Part shown: positions 42,203-52,957 of the stretch, piece after piece
Numbering within the stretch: position 1 is the stretch's first letter
Layout: every line of letters starts with the position of its first letter
Assembly: GCA_013298565.1 (NCBI GenBank)
Contig: JAAFIC010000002.1
Location: 32,675-96,674, forward strand
DNA from: Alphaproteobacteria bacterium
Lineage (GTDB): Bacteria; Pseudomonadota; Alphaproteobacteria; Elsterales; Elsteraceae
Reading direction: 5' to 3'
DNA length: 64,000 nt
The notes under the pieces: model-generated
Seen by the model: only the letters and a program-made list of their open reading frames with translations
Databases searched by the model: none
What the model was told of the DNA's origin: nothing
Translations under genes and position numbers: made by a program

Positions 42203-44077
42203 TTAACCGACCACCGGAACCGACGGGGTATTCGCCCGGCTTTCGTCCAACTCAACCCAGGGGCGACGGTGCTGTTCTTCCGACAGACCGTGCTCATAGG
42301 CGTCGACCACCCCAGCGGGGGCCGTCTGCAATACCGGGAAATCCCACCAACCGACGACTTCTGCCGCCGCGATGGAATTATCGCGCGTGATGGAGGCTTC
42401 CACCACCGCAGGCCCGCCACAGGCAAGCGCCCGTGTGAGGGCACTGGCGAGATCACCCGGCTCATCAACGCGCAAGGCAACTTCCACACCGCATGATTTT
42501 GCGAAGCCGACGAAATCGACCGAATAAGGTTCGCCATTGCGAGTGTGGTGATTGAACTCGGAGCCGATTTGCCGCCCCATCAAACCGCTTTGCCCGTCAC
42601 GGATAGAAATATAACCGCGATTATTGAGAATGAGAAAGACAACAGGGATATTATACATGACGCAAACGGCTAATTCTTGCATCGACATCATAAAGTCGCC
42701 GTCGCCGATAATGCAGACCACCGGCGCTTCGGGTTTGGCCAGTTTTGCGCCAATAGCAGCGGGAACCGCAAACCCCATCGACGAATAGGTGCCGGAGGTG
42801 ATGTGCGTGCGCGGCTCGTAGACAGGAAATGCCTGCTTGGTGGAGCTTTGCGGATGGCCAGAACCAACCGTAACAATACCATTGCGGGGCAGCACTTTCC
42901 GCAGTTCGGCCAGAACGCGCAACATACTCATCGGCGAGCCATCGAACTCACGGCGGCGGGCAAGAACCTGTTCCCAATCGGCTTTTGCGCGATCCAGGTT
43001 CAGCACGTAATCGTCGCGGCGGGCGCGAGCGGCTTTTGCATGATCGGCAGAAATTTCTGCAAGCAAATCTTGCAGCGCCGATTTGCAGTCGGCGACGATC
43101 CCGACTGCAGCCGGATAATTCTTTCCGATTTCATGGGGATCTATATCAAGCTGAATGAGCTTGCCGGGCGGGAACGAGAAGGTCGCGCCCTTGCGGTAGG
43201 ACGACGACGACCAGTCGGTGAATTTGCACCCAACCGACAATACGACATCGGCAGAGGCGGCAAGCTTATTGCCCGGCGTCGAGCCTGGCCATCCGGCGGT
43301 TCCGGCGCACAGGCGATTGTCTTCGGCAATCGCACCCTTGCCGTTCCAAGTAAAGACCACGGGAATATTCAGCAATTCAGCGAGGCGCGCCACTTCCGGC
43401 GCGGCATCGCTGGAAATCGCGCCGCCGCCAACAACAATGCAAGGCCGCTCCGCCGTCAGCAGCAAGGCTGCTGCTTGAGTAATGCTCTCTTGCGAGGCGC
43501 GCGCCCTGCCCACGGGCATCCGGCGGGCAAGATCTTGGATTTCGATATCGTCGGACATGACCTGCACGTCCAGCGGCAATTCCATATGCACGGGGCCGGG
43601 GCGGCCCGATAGCATCGCATTGAAGGCGCGATGCATCACGAAGGGCACTTCATCCGGGCGGATTACATCGAAGCTACGTTTTGTGACCGGAGCGGCGACG
43701 GCGGGAAAATCCGGCGAACGGAACCGATCCAACTCCTGCATCACACCGTGACCACGCATGTGCGTGGCTACGCTACCGGTGATCAGCAGAAAGGACGTCG
43801 AGTCGGCATAGGCTGTGGCGAGGCCCATCACGGCATTCATCGCGCCAGGACCAATGGAGGTGCAGGCGGCAATTGGTTGCCCGGTAACGCGGAAATGCGC
43901 GTCGGCAATATGCGCTGCGCTTTGCTCGTGCATAACCTGCACGAAGGGCATGCCCTCCTTCGGATCGGCAAACGCATCCAACAGGCTCCAATTCCCATGC
44001 CCCGGCAGGCCGGCAACATAGGGCACGCCATAGGCTTTCAGCGTCTGAACGATCATCTGACCGACGGTAAGTTTCAT
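42203..44077 (-). CDS. Thiamine-diphosphate-dependent enzyme (acetolactate synthase-like), substrate unknown
   Basis: The 624-residue protein has the three-domain ThDP layout: the catalytic Glu51 (VMHEQSAAHIADA), a central domain (PCIVVGGGAISSDAAPEVARLAELL), and the ThDP motif GDGDFMMSMQELAVCVMYNI followed by LNNRGY. It resembles acetolactate synthases and 2-oxoacid decarboxylases without matching any named one that I recognise (GLPGHGNWSLLDAF is unusual). It is first of the minus-strand catabolic genes under palindromic LacI-type operators. GGAGG 6 bases before 44077 sets the start. It probably decarboxylates or cleaves a 2-oxo intermediate of the imported compound; this is inference. Confidence 0.8.
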   Translation of the reverse strand: MKLTVGQMIVQTLKAYGVPYVAGLPGHGNWSLLDAFADPKEGMPFVQVMHEQSAAHIADAHFRVTGQPIAACTSIGPGAMNAVMGLATAYADSTSFLLITGSVATHMRGHGVMQELDRFRSPDFPAVAAPVTKRSFDVIRPDEVPFVMHRAFNAMLSGRPGPVHMELPLDVQVMSDDIEIQDLARRMPVGRARASQESITQAAALLLTAERPCIVVGGGAISSDAAPEVARLAELLNIPVVFTWNGKGAIAEDNRLCAGTAGWPGSTPGNKLAASADVVLSVGCKFTDWSSSSYRKGATFSFPPGKLIQLDIDPHEIGKNYPAAVGIVADCKSALQDLLAEISADHAKAARARRDDYVLNLDRAKADWEQVLARRREFDGSPMSMLRVLAELRKVLPRNGIVTVGSGHPQSSTKQAFPVYEPRTHITSGTYSSMGFAVPAAIGAKLAKPEAPVVCIIGDGDFMMSMQELAVCVMYNIPVVFLILNNRGYISIRDGQSGLMGRQIGSEFNHHTRNGEPYSVDFVGFAKSCGVEVALRVDEPGDLASALTRALACGGPAVVEASITRDNSIAAAEVVGWWDFPVLQTAPAGVVDAYEHGLSEEQHRRPWVELDESRANTPSVPVVG

Positions 44078-44141
44078 CGTTTCCTCCACGATATTTTTTC
44101 CCGAAACAAATCGCCTCCTTCTTTGATTTTGGGAGGTAGAT

Positions 44142-44163
44142 TTGCACGCTGTGCAATTTGCAC
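44142..44163. promoter_or_regulatory. LacI-family operator, promoter-proximal to the ThDP gene
   Basis: Two overlapping palindromes: TTGCACgctGTGCAA (44142-44156) and GTGCAAtTTGCAC (44151-44163). The site lies between a TATTAT box (44180-44175, minus strand) and the ThDP start at 44077, which suits repression. Confidence 0.65.
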
Positions 44164-44258
44164 AATCATTTTCTATAATACTCATGGCACGAACACCTTA
44201 AGTTCGTCAAGACCCCTTGTAACAGGGTTCGATTTGGCTCAAGAATAGGGCAAGATGT

Positions 44259-44311
44259 GTGCAAACTTGACGAAACGATCAGGGGTGATAGATATAGTGC
44301 AAAATTTGCAC
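44259..44311. promoter_or_regulatory. LacI-family operators upstream of the LacI gene
   Basis: GTGCAAAATTTGCAC (44297-44311) is a perfect odd palindrome 37 bases before the regulator start. A degenerate copy GTGCAAAcTTGaCg sits at 44259-44272. The same half-site (TTTGCAC/GTGCAAA) occurs in the operator at 44142-44163, so autoregulation and control of the divergent operon by one factor are likely. Confidence 0.6.
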
Positions 44312-44348
44312 AACTCGATCACGGGCCACCGACAGGGGGAAATATCAC

Positions 44349-45365
44349 ATGGGCAAGACGAGTAAACTCGTGACGCTGGAGAGTTTAGCCGCACAGGCGG
44401 GCGTTTCGACCGCGACAGCTTCCCGCGCGCTTGCAGGCAATCCGCGCCTTTCCACCCAAACGCGGGAGCGCATTGTCGCGCTTGCCCGAGAAATGGGCTA
44501 CGAGCCGCGCGCCAAGCTGGCGGGCGCGGCGCGGCGGCGGCAAGGCGTAATTGGGCTGGTCGTCGCGGGCCTCAAGAACTCCTTCTCCACCTATCTTTTG
44601 GAGCATATGCACGATGAATGCGCGGCGGCGGGCTATAATGTCGTGCTCATTGTCGATTCGCTGGAAGATCATGATGACCGGCTGACCGCGCTGGTGCAGG
44701 AAAAGCTGGATGGGCTTATTCTCACGACGGCCAACATCGGCTCTCCCATTGTTGAGCGGCTTCAGGCTAACGGCATTCCGTTCGTGCTGTCGGTTCGCAA
44801 TTCTGACCATCCCGGCGTTGATGTCGTCGAGATTGATAACGCCATTGCGGGGGAGGAGGCGGCGCTACACCTGCACGCGCTCGGCCATCGCCGTATCGGG
44901 TTTCTAATGGGGCCGCAGAATACGTCCACCAGCCGGGACCGTTTTTCCGGCAGCAGTCGTCTGCTGGCTTCTGTCGGCAGTCCTATCCTCTCGGAATTAG
45001 TGCTGTGGGGCAGCTATTCTCACGAAAGTGGGTATTCGGGCTTACTTACGATGATGCAACGGCCAGAGCCACCCACCGCGCTGATTTGCGGGAATGACGT
45101 TGTGGCGATTGGCGCGCTCGAAGCCGCCCATAAGCATCGTATTGCCGTTCCCGGCGATTTATCGCTGGTTGGATTCGACGATATTCCGCTGGCAGGTTGG
45201 CACGTGGTGCAACTTACCACCATTCGCCAACCTATTCAGGAAATCGCCCGTGTTTCCGTGCGCTGCCTGATTGACCGGATTGAAAAGCGCGACCGCCGAC
45301 CGGCGCGGCGCGAGATTTTGCCCGCGCATTTAGTGACCCGCGCCACGACAGCCCCACCCCGCTAA
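44349..45365 (+). CDS. LacI-family transcriptional regulator
   Basis: The 338-residue protein has the N-terminal HTH ([21 protein letters not shown]), hinge helix region ([21 protein letters not shown]) and a periplasmic-binding-protein-like effector domain ([26 protein letters not shown]). It is divergent from the ThDP-ABC operon, and palindromes with GTGCAAA half-sites flank both promoters. It probably represses the operon until the imported compound or a derivative binds. AGGGGG lies 10 bases before the ATG. A chemoreceptor gene follows by 11 bases. Confidence 0.94.
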   Translation: MGKTSKLVTLESLAAQAGVSTATASRALAGNPRLSTQTRERIVALAREMGYEPRAKLAGAARRRQGVIGLVVAGLKNSFSTYLLEHMHDECAAAGYNVVLIVDSLEDHDDRLTALVQEKLDGLILTTANIGSPIVERLQANGIPFVLSVRNSDHPGVDVVEIDNAIAGEEAALHLHALGHRRIGFLMGPQNTSTSRDRFSGSSRLLASVGSPILSELVLWGSYSHESGYSGLLTMMQRPEPPTALICGNDVVAIGALEAAHKHRIAVPGDLSLVGFDDIPLAGWHVVQLTTIRQPIQEIARVSVRCLIDRIEKRDRRPARREILPAHLVTRATTAPPR

Positions 45366-45376
45366 AGGAGGAAATT

Positions 45377-47428
45377 ATGACAGAGCCTCTTACTCCACCC
45401 GGTGCTCTTAGTCGCATCGACCAAGCCGTGAGTTTGAAGGCGCGCATCGCGCTAGGGTTTGGCAGTCTGCTGGTACTTTTAGGGTTTATTAGCGCTCTTG
45501 CCGTTTTAGGCGCGCGCACCTCGCTCGACGGGGTGCAACGGTCTATCGCGGGGTCGCAAATCATGGCGTTGTTCGACACCATTGAACGCAAAAGCCTCGC
45601 TCTCGGGCCGCTTGCGGCGGAATTTGCCGAGACCGGGCGCGCGGGCACGCTCGACGGATTGAAAGACACGCTGGGAGTGTTGGAGCAGACTATCGCCCTA
45701 GCGCAAACCCGCGCGCAAACCCCCGAAATTCAGCGCAATATTACCGAAATCCGCACCTATCTTGCCGCTTATACCGAGCAACTCGGGCAACTTCAAAAAC
45801 TACGCCTGACGCTGAATAGCCTCGCGCGACCCCAGTTGATGAGCATGGTCGATCAAAGCCTCGCAACCCTCACAGGGCTGTCGCGCAGCGCGATCGATGG
45901 CACCGCTCGCCGCACTATCGATCAAGCCCGCGATGCGCTTGAGCAAACTCGCACGGGTCTGTTTTTCTTTTTCGAGGCTCCGAGCACAACGCTTGCCAGC
46001 CGCCTACGCGATGGCCGAGACGATATTACCGATGCGCTTACCGCGCTTGCCCGCCACCCGGCCTTGGCTGACGCTGCCGACCAGAAGCAAGTGCGCGATG
46101 CTAGTATTGTGCAAACCGAATATGGCGCGCAATTAACCGAAGCGCTCGACCTAACCCTGGCCGCTCATACATTAACCCAAGGGGTGATGGGTACAACTTT
46201 GCAGGAGTTGCTGCTATCCAGCCAAATCGCCCGCACGCTCCAGGCGCAAATCGGCGAAGCGTTGAATGCGGAAACGGCGCGGCATTTCAGCCTTGCCGAA
46301 GAGCTAACGCTTGGCTTTGCTATCGCCGCAGTAGCCTTGGGGCTTATCGCCGCCGTAGCCCTCGCGCGTAGCATCAGCGGCCCATTACGCGCGCTGACCA
46401 ACGCGATGACCCGGTTGGCAAAAGGCCATCTTTCGCAGACGATCCCAGCCTTGGGACGGCGGGATGACTTGGGGCATATGGCCCGCGCCGTGCTAGTGTT
46501 TCGCGACAATACCGAAACGATGAACCGGCTGCGCGACGATCAAGAGCGCTTGCGCCAAGAGGCCGAAACCCAGCGACGGGACGATTTGAGCCGCCTTGCT
46601 CAACGCTTTCAAAGTCAAATTGGCGGCATCGTCTGCGAGGTGGCCAGCGCCGCCGATCAAATGCGTGCTATGGCTGTTATACTGCAAGAAACTGCCGCGC
46701 TAACCTCCGCTCAAACCCTCAGCGTTTCCACAGGTGCGGAGGAAGCGGCGGTTAATGTCGAAAGCGTTGCCGCTGCCACCGAAGAACTCACGGCCTCTAT
46801 TACCGAAATGGCTCGGCAAGCCAATGATGCCGCCAGAAACGCCGCTGCCGCCGTCAGCGATGTCGGGGCAACCGAATTGACCGTAGCCAGCCTGATTGCG
46901 GCCTCAAGTAAGATTCAGGGCATTGTCATCTTGATTGCCGATATTGCCCGGCGCACCAATCTGCTAGCCTTAAATGCTACCATCGAGGCTGCGCGGGCGG
47001 GCGAGGCCGGGCGCGGGTTTGCTGTGGTCGCCAGTGAGGTGAAGCTCCTCGCAACGCAAACCGCGCGGGCTACCGATGAGATTGCTGGGTTAATTGCCGA
47101 TGTGGAGGCGGCTACCCAAAGTGTCACCGGCTCTACTCACGGTGTTGGAGAAGTGATCGCGGAGCTGGAAATTATCGCCCAGACCATCGGGCGCGGCATG
47201 GAGCAGCAGCTTGCTGCCACTCAGGAAATCGCCCGTAATATAGATCACGCCGCGCAAGGTGCTCAGGACGTGTCGCACAGTATTGCCACAGTCAGCCTCG
47301 CCAGTGCTGAGAGCGGCCAAGTGGCTGAAAAAGCACGCCATCACGCCGATAACTTGTCTCAGCACGCCCGCGCGCTGGCTGAAACGGTGTCGGGCTTCAT
47401 CGCGTACCTGGAACGTGACGCGGCTTAA
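45377..47428 (+). CDS. Methyl-accepting chemotaxis protein, membrane-bound
   Basis: The 683-residue receptor has membrane segments near residues 25-47 and 310-330, a long helical periplasmic region between them (about 260 residues, helical bimodular-like), HAMP ([23 protein letters not shown]) and the signalling tip [21 protein letters not shown] strong AAAGGAGG precedes the ATG. The gene lies 11 bases after the LacI-family regulator, so it is very likely cotranscribed with it; the receptor may sense the substrate of the divergent ABC operon or its binding protein. Confidence 0.94.
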   Translation: MTEPLTPPGALSRIDQAVSLKARIALGFGSLLVLLGFISALAVLGARTSLDGVQRSIAGSQIMALFDTIERKSLALGPLAAEFAETGRAGTLDGLKDTLGVLEQTIALAQTRAQTPEIQRNITEIRTYLAAYTEQLGQLQKLRLTLNSLARPQLMSMVDQSLATLTGLSRSAIDGTARRTIDQARDALEQTRTGLFFFFEAPSTTLASRLRDGRDDITDALTALARHPALADAADQKQVRDASIVQTEYGAQLTEALDLTLAAHTLTQGVMGTTLQELLLSSQIARTLQAQIGEALNAETARHFSLAEELTLGFAIAAVALGLIAAVALARSISGPLRALTNAMTRLAKGHLSQTIPALGRRDDLGHMARAVLVFRDNTETMNRLRDDQERLRQEAETQRRDDLSRLAQRFQSQIGGIVCEVASAADQMRAMAVILQETAALTSAQTLSVSTGAEEAAVNVESVAAATEELTASITEMARQANDAARNAAAAVSDVGATELTVASLIAASSKIQGIVILIADIARRTNLLALNATIEAARAGEAGRGFAVVASEVKLLATQTARATDEIAGLIADVEAATQSVTGSTHGVGEVIAELEIIAQTIGRGMEQQLAATQEIARNIDHAAQGAQDVSHSIATVSLASAESGQVAEKARHHADNLSQHARALAETVSGFIAYLERDAA

Positions 47429-47640
47429 CTATTTAACTCCATTATTTGATGGTGCGTCATCTCTGTAGGAACTGAAGTATGCGCTACAGGCCAGATTTTA
47501 CACGGGGGCGCCCGGACGACAGAGGCCGTCCGTTGAGCGATGTTATCATGGACAATCTGAGCCAAACCCTATTGCCAGGATTTGACTCAGATCTTGGTGC
47601 GAATGGGCTACCGATACAGGCCGCCCCTTACCGACTGCGG

Positions 47641-50600
47641 CTATGTCAACGCCCGCAACGCCCGTTCGGCCACGGTGAGGCGGGCGAGGTCGGCACCCGG
47701 TTGGGCCGCAAGGTCCGCCAGCAGGCTGTCGGCGGCCTTAAGGCTATCGCCGCGTTCCGTTAACCAGCCATCCAATCCACCGGAATGGGCGAGGGCGCTG
47801 CGGGCGATGGTTTCGTGCAGGCGGGCAAGATCATCCGCAAGCCCTGTCAGCGCCGCCCGCGTCCAGCCGTCTGCTGCGGGAGCCGAGGCCACGGCGGCGC
47901 GCAAACCGTCGAAGCCTAAGCGTTGGCCTGCGGCGGCGAACGCAGCGGCGGCGCGGTCGATGTCAACCCCGGCGGCTTCGGCAACCGCCAACACGTCGAG
48001 TTGCAAGACCAACTGCCCGAGGGATGCTACCCGGCCCGCCACGCTCTCGTCGCGGCTAAGACCATCGCGCAACCGTGCCACTGCTGGGCGAAGTGCGGTG
48101 AGCGCGTCGTCGATGCTACCGGGCAGCGACTGGCGCAAAATCCAGCGCATCGCGGCTTCCAGGGCTTTGGAACTGGCGCGATAGAGCGCCAGTTGATCGG
48201 TTGCGGGGCCATGCCCATCCAGCGCTTCGATGGATGCCCACAGGCTCGGCAGATCGAGCACGCCGCGCGCGATAGCATAGGCGCGGGTAAGGTCGCCGAT
48301 ACTGGCCCCGGTTTCGGCCTCAAGGTCTGAGAATAGGGCAAGCCCGCCGCGATTAACCATTTCATTGGTCAGCACGGTTGCGATGATTTCCCGGCGCAGG
48401 CCATGCCGCAAAATCACATCCCGGTAGGTCTCGCCGAGGATGGGCGGGAAATAGCCGATGAGATCGTCGGTTAGGGCCGGATCGTCGATCACCGCCGAGG
48501 GTAGCAGCTTGTTATAAACCGCGATTTTCGACCACGCCAGCAGCGGCGCGAGTTCTGGGCGCACCAACGCTAACCCGGCAGCGCGGCGCGCATCCAGTTG
48601 CGCGGTATTGGGCAGGCTTTCAAGGTTGCGGTCCAACGCCACCTCTTTTTCCAGTCGGCTCATCAAGCGGCGGGCAGTGTCGATATAATCGGTCCCCTCG
48701 AATTGCGCGGCGGAAAGGGCGAAGGTTTGCAGGTAATTATCCCGCAACACATGATCGCAGACTTCGGTGGACATGCTGGCCACCAACGTATCGCGGCCCG
48801 CAATATCCAAATCCCCGCGCTGTACCGGATCGCCAAGCAGGATTTTGATATTCACTTCATGATCGGAGCAATCGACCCCGGCGGAATTATCAATCGCATC
48901 GGTATTGAGCCGCACTCCCGCCAGCGCCGCTTCGATACGCCCGCGTTGCGTCGCGCCTAAGTTCGCGCCTTCGCCAATCACGCGCGCCCGCAACTCGCGC
49001 CCGTCGATGCGAAGCGCATCGTTGGCACGATCACCGACACCAGTGTTATTTTCGTCTTGGGCCTTGATATAGGTGCCGATACCGCCGAACCACAGCAGAT
49101 CGACTTGAGCGCGCAGCATTGCCTGAATAAGATCAGCGGGGGTCACTTGCTCCCGCTCGATGCCGAAGAGGGCTTGAATTTCTGGGGTGAGCTTCAAAAT
49201 TTTCGCCGAGCGCTCGAAAATCGCACCGCCCTTAGACATCAGCGCAGAATCATAGTCTTTCCAGGTGGAGCTTGGCAGCGCAAAGAGGCGCTTGCGCTCC
49301 TCGAACGTCCGCGCCGCGTCGGGGTTAGGGTCGATGAAGATGTGCATATGGTTGAACGCGCCAACCAGTCGCAGCTTGTCCGAGTGGATCAAGCCATTGC
49401 CAAACACGTCCCCCGCCATATCGCCGATGCCGATGACGGAGATTTCCTGCTGGCGCAGATCAATCCCAGCTTCGCGCAAGTGCCGCTCTACGGCAACCCA
49501 CGCACCGCGCGCGGTAATGCCAAGCGCCTTATGATCGTAGCCTGCCGAGCCGCCGGAGGCGAAGGCATCATCCAGCCAAAAGCCATAATCGCGGCTAACG
49601 CCATTGGCGATGTCCGAGAAGGTTGCCGTGCCTTTATCCGCTGCGACCACTAAGTAGGGATCGTCGGGATCAAGGCGCACGACGTTCGGCGGCGGCACAA
49701 TCGCGCCATCAATGCGGTTGTCGGTAATATCGAGCAGCCCGCGCATCATAGTTTTATAGCATTCGATAGCGTGGGCCAGCACTGCCGGGCGGCCTGCTTC
49801 GGGCGGCAGCGGGCGCTTGACGAAGAAGCCGCCTTTCGAGCCGACGGGCACGATCACGGCGTTTTTCACCGTTTGCGCTTTCAGCAGGCCCAGAATTTCC
49901 GTACGGAAATCCTCCCGCCGATCCGACCAGCGAATGCCGCCGCGCGCCACTTTGCCGCCGCGCAAATGCACGGCTTCCACATCGGGCGAATAAACCCAGA
50001 TTTCGTAGAGTGGGCGGGGTTTGGGCAGATCGTCGATCCGGCTGCTATCGAGCTTGAAGCTCACATAGGCTTTCGGCAACCCATCGCTGCCAACTTGATA
50101 GAAGTTAGTGCGTAAGGTTACGAGGATCAGGTTCAGGTAGCGCCGCAGAATCCGGTCTTCATCCAGCGCCGTCACGGCATCCAGTGCGTGTTCGATCTCG
50201 ACAACGATCCCCGCCGCACGCACCTCATCGGCGGTCGCCGGGTTGAAACGAGCGTGGAACAGCGCTACCAGCAAGGACGCAAGCGCCGATTGATTGGCGA
50301 GCGCCTGTTCAAGATAGCTCTGGCTATAGGTTAACCCGGCCTGTTTTAGGTATTTGGCATAGGCGCGCAGAATAACGACTTCGCGCCAATCAAGCCCTGC
50401 CGCGAGCACTAAGCGGTTGAAGCCGTCATCTTCCGCCCGGCCATTCCAAGTGGCGGCGAAGGCGGTATGGAAACGCTCCCGGCTATCATCGAGGGAAACC
50501 GGGCGCTTATCTTGCACCTGCACGTCGAAATCATGCAGCCACACGCGCGGGGCCGGTTGGCCGTCGGCGTGGAGCGGGCGCAGTTTGAACGGGGTTTCGC

Positions 50601-52374
50601 TGAGGACGCGCAAGCCCCGGTTTTCCAGCATCGGCAGCACATCCGACAGAGCGATCGGCTGACCCGTGCGGAAAATCTTGAAGCTCAGGTCGGTATTAGC
50701 GGCGTCCGGGCGTCGATAGAGCCAGAAAACCGTTTCGCCATCACCGCTGTGCAGAACGCGCGGAATATCGGCAACGGCATCGTCGCCGCTGAATTTTTCG
50801 CGGTAGGCGACGGGGAAGGCGTTCAGGAACCGCCGCAGTAAACCGCCGCGCGTCGTACCAACGGGCGGGCTGATACGCCCCAAGGCCGATTGGATTTGAT
50901 CGACCCAACCGCGCCCGGCCTCCACCAAGCGGCGTTCAATCTCGGCATTGTCGAACTCGCGCCCGTCCTCGCGGCTGGTTTCCACGATGATGTGCAGGCG
51001 GGCGAGCGGCGATTCGGACAGTTGGATGTAGGAGGCCGAAATCCGCCCGCCAATGTCTTCCGCAAGAATCGCATGGAAGCGCTCGCGCAACGCATTATCG
51101 TAGCGGTCGCGGGGGATATAAACGAGGCAGGACACATATCGCGCAAATGGGTCGCGCCGTGTGAAGAGCGCAATGCGGCGGCGGTCTTGCAGTTGCAGCA
51201 CGGCCATCGCCGTCTCGAATAATTCCTGCGGATCAATCTGGAACAGCTCGTCGCGCGGGTAGGTTTCGAGGATTTGTAGCAGGGCTTTACCGTCGTGGCT
51301 GTTGGGGGCAAGCCCAGCGTGGCTGACCACATGCTCGATCTTCTGGCGCAGCAAGGGCATAGTGCTCGGGCTGTCGCTGTAAACGCGCCCCGTGAACAGG
51401 CCAACGAAGCGGCGTTCCGCAATAACTTTGCCCGTGGAATCGAGCTTTTTGATCGACACCACGTCCATATGCACGGGCCGATGCACAGTGGCGCGCTGAT
51501 TGGCTTTGGTCACGGTGAGCAGCGTTGGTGATTCAAGGAACGCCCGCACTTCCGGCGGCAGAGCCGAGAGCGTGCGAACCCCGTCGAAAATCGACACATT
51601 GGGATCGCGCAGAATGCCGAGGCCGCTGTCCTCAGTAACTTTCAGCATCTGCTCGCCGTTTACCGTTTCCAACACATATTCGCGGTAGCCCAGTAGCGTC
51701 ATGTGATTGTCGGCAAGCCAGGTCAGGAAGGCTTTGGTTTCTTCCACTTCCCCCGCGCTGATCGGGGCGGAGGCAAGGGCTGGATCATCTAACTCTGCCG
51801 TGATCACCGACAGCCGGTGCAGCATTGCTTTCCAATCATTGACCGCAAGGCGCGTATCGTTTAGCGCTTGCGTTAGGGAGGCTTCGATGGCCGGGAAGTC
51901 TTCATCCTCCACTGTGCCGCCTAAGCCGATTTGCATGAGCGATTCGGCCTTACCGTCGCCATAGGCCGCGCGCTTGCCCAGCGCGTCGCGCGTAACGCGC
52001 ACGATGGGGTGCAGCAGAATTTCCACAGTGAGATCGGCAGCCAGCCGCCCGGTGGAAAGCGCACTCGTGACCGTATCGACAAGGAAGGGCATATCGTCGT
52101 TGACGATTTCCACCAGGATGGGCGTTCCCAGCCAAGCACTGCTGCGCGGATCGGGCCGCACCACGCGCACTTTTGCCTCACCCGAGGGGCGCTGCTCGGC
52201 AAAATCCCAGAGCGAGCGGGCACAGGCGACGAGATCTTCGGGGGTCCGCGCCGATAAATCGGGGCGCGAGAGGCCGCTAAAGAGCGCGCGGGAGAAGGTG
52301 GCAAGATCGCCCTCCAGCCGCGCTGCAACCGCTTCGAGAACCTGAGTACGCAACGCTTCAGTCTGTAAGCCCAT
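47641..52374 (-). CDS. NAD-specific glutamate dehydrogenase, large (180 kDa) type
   Basis: The 1577-residue protein matches the GDH180 class: long N-terminal regulatory ACT-like domains (NDDMPFLVDTVTSAL), a catalytic domain with GGIRWSDRREDFRTEILGLLKAQ and VGSKGGFFVK, NAD-binding region (VIGIGDMAGDVFGNG) and a C-terminal helical part. It deaminates glutamate to 2-oxoglutarate and so would funnel glutamate from ergothioneine or other amino acids into the TCA cycle. GGAGG precedes the ATG at 52374. It is convergent with the chemoreceptor gene. It lies 244 bases after the S4 gene, so it may have its own promoter. Confidence 0.96.
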   Translation of the reverse strand: MGLQTEALRTQVLEAVAARLEGDLATFSRALFSGLSRPDLSARTPEDLVACARSLWDFAEQRPSGEAKVRVVRPDPRSSAWLGTPILVEIVNDDMPFLVDTVTSALSTGRLAADLTVEILLHPIVRVTRDALGKRAAYGDGKAESLMQIGLGGTVEDEDFPAIEASLTQALNDTRLAVNDWKAMLHRLSVITAELDDPALASAPISAGEVEETKAFLTWLADNHMTLLGYREYVLETVNGEQMLKVTEDSGLGILRDPNVSIFDGVRTLSALPPEVRAFLESPTLLTVTKANQRATVHRPVHMDVVSIKKLDSTGKVIAERRFVGLFTGRVYSDSPSTMPLLRQKIEHVVSHAGLAPNSHDGKALLQILETYPRDELFQIDPQELFETAMAVLQLQDRRRIALFTRRDPFARYVSCLVYIPRDRYDNALRERFHAILAEDIGGRISASYIQLSESPLARLHIIVETSREDGREFDNAEIERRLVEAGRGWVDQIQSALGRISPPVGTTRGGLLRRFLNAFPVAYREKFSGDDAVADIPRVLHSGDGETVFWLYRRPDAANTDLSFKIFRTGQPIALSDVLPMLENRGLRVLSETPFKLRPLHADGQPAPRVWLHDFDVQVQDKRPVSLDDSRERFHTAFAATWNGRAEDDGFNRLVLAAGLDWREVVILRAYAKYLKQAGLTYSQSYLEQALANQSALASLLVALFHARFNPATADEVRAAGIVVEIEHALDAVTALDEDRILRRYLNLILVTLRTNFYQVGSDGLPKAYVSFKLDSSRIDDLPKPRPLYEIWVYSPDVEAVHLRGGKVARGGIRWSDRREDFRTEILGLLKAQTVKNAVIVPVGSKGGFFVKRPLPPEAGRPAVLAHAIECYKTMMRGLLDITDNRIDGAIVPPPNVVRLDPDDPYLVVAADKGTATFSDIANGVSRDYGFWLDDAFASGGSAGYDHKALGITARGAWVAVERHLREAGIDLRQQEISVIGIGDMAGDVFGNGLIHSDKLRLVGAFNHMHIFIDPNPDAARTFEERKRLFALPSSTWKDYDSALMSKGGAIFERSAKILKLTPEIQALFGIEREQVTPADLIQAMLRAQVDLLWFGGIGTYIKAQDENNTGVGDRANDALRIDGRELRARVIGEGANLGATQRGRIEAALAGVRLNTDAIDNSAGVDCSDHEVNIKILLGDPVQRGDLDIAGRDTLVASMSTEVCDHVLRDNYLQTFALSAAQFEGTDYIDTARRLMSRLEKEVALDRNLESLPNTAQLDARRAAGLALVRPELAPLLAWSKIAVYNKLLPSAVIDDPALTDDLIGYFPPILGETYRDVILRHGLRREIIATVLTNEMVNRGGLALFSDLEAETGASIGDLTRAYAIARGVLDLPSLWASIEALDGHGPATDQLALYRASSKALEAAMRWILRQSLPGSIDDALTALRPAVARLRDGLSRDESVAGRVASLGQLVLQLDVLAVAEAAGVDIDRAAAAFAAAGQRLGFDGLRAAVASAPAADGWTRAALTGLADDLARLHETIARSALAHSGGLDGWLTERGDSLKAADSLLADLAAQPGADLARLTVAERALRALT

Positions 52375-52618
52375 CGTTTCCTCCTGGTGCGGGGCCGGCG
52401 GGGAAAGGTGCCGCAACCCCGTCGGGCGTGCTTCGAGCCGAGTTCGCTACTTCAGCATCGCGCATTTTGTTTGTATTTTTTTCCGATTTATAACACGGCC
52501 TGCGACAGAGTGAAGCAATTCGGCATGGGGTGGATATGCTTTTTTTTCGAGCGTGCGGCTAGCAAAAAGTAACACACGCACCCGCGCTACAGTGCATCAG
52601 CCTCTTTAAGAGATATCC

Positions 52619-52957
52619 TTATCTGCTATCCGCCAAATCCTCATACAGCGTTTGCGCCACCGGGGCGGGTCGGCGTTGTTCGTCTAGCGCGACCACGCGA
52701 ACCACGCGGATGCGGTCGGCCTGGGGAAAAGTGAGCACATCACCCACGCGCACGGTGATGTGCGCCTTATCGACAAGCCTTCGGTTCACGCGAACCCTTC
52801 CTTCCTTCAGCAATCCCGCCGCGCAGGTGCGGCTTTTGAAAAATCGCGCGGCCCACAGGAACTTATCGAGCCGCATACCTTGGCTGAGAGGGTGGGGCGC
52901 GAGGTTCTGGGGGGCAAGGTGCCGGGCAGTCGGGTGGGGGGCGTGGAAACTTGTCAT
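52619..52957 (-). CDS. S4-domain RNA-binding protein (Hsp15/RqcP-like)
   Basis: The 112-residue protein has an S4 domain (MRLDKFLWAARFFKSRTCAA, EGRVRVNRRL, VGDVL) like the heat-shock protein Hsp15. That protein binds stalled 50S subunits carrying peptidyl-tRNA. The frame starts in an ATGA overlap with the helicase stop, adding a 27-residue leader; a second start at 52876 (MRLDKF) is closer to the family's usual N-terminus. It is cotranscribed with the helicase gene. Confidence 0.88.
   Translation of the reverse strand: MTSFHAPHPTARHLAPQNLAPHPLSQGMRLDKFLWAARFFKSRTCAAGLLKEGRVRVNRRLVDKAHITVRVGDVLTFPQADRIRVVRVVALDEQRRPAPVAQTLYEDLADSR

Noticed and set aside
42677..43612. 311-codon ORF on the plus strand inside the ThDP gene
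   Set aside because: It lies wholly opposite the ThDP enzyme, whose motifs are clear, and has no family features.
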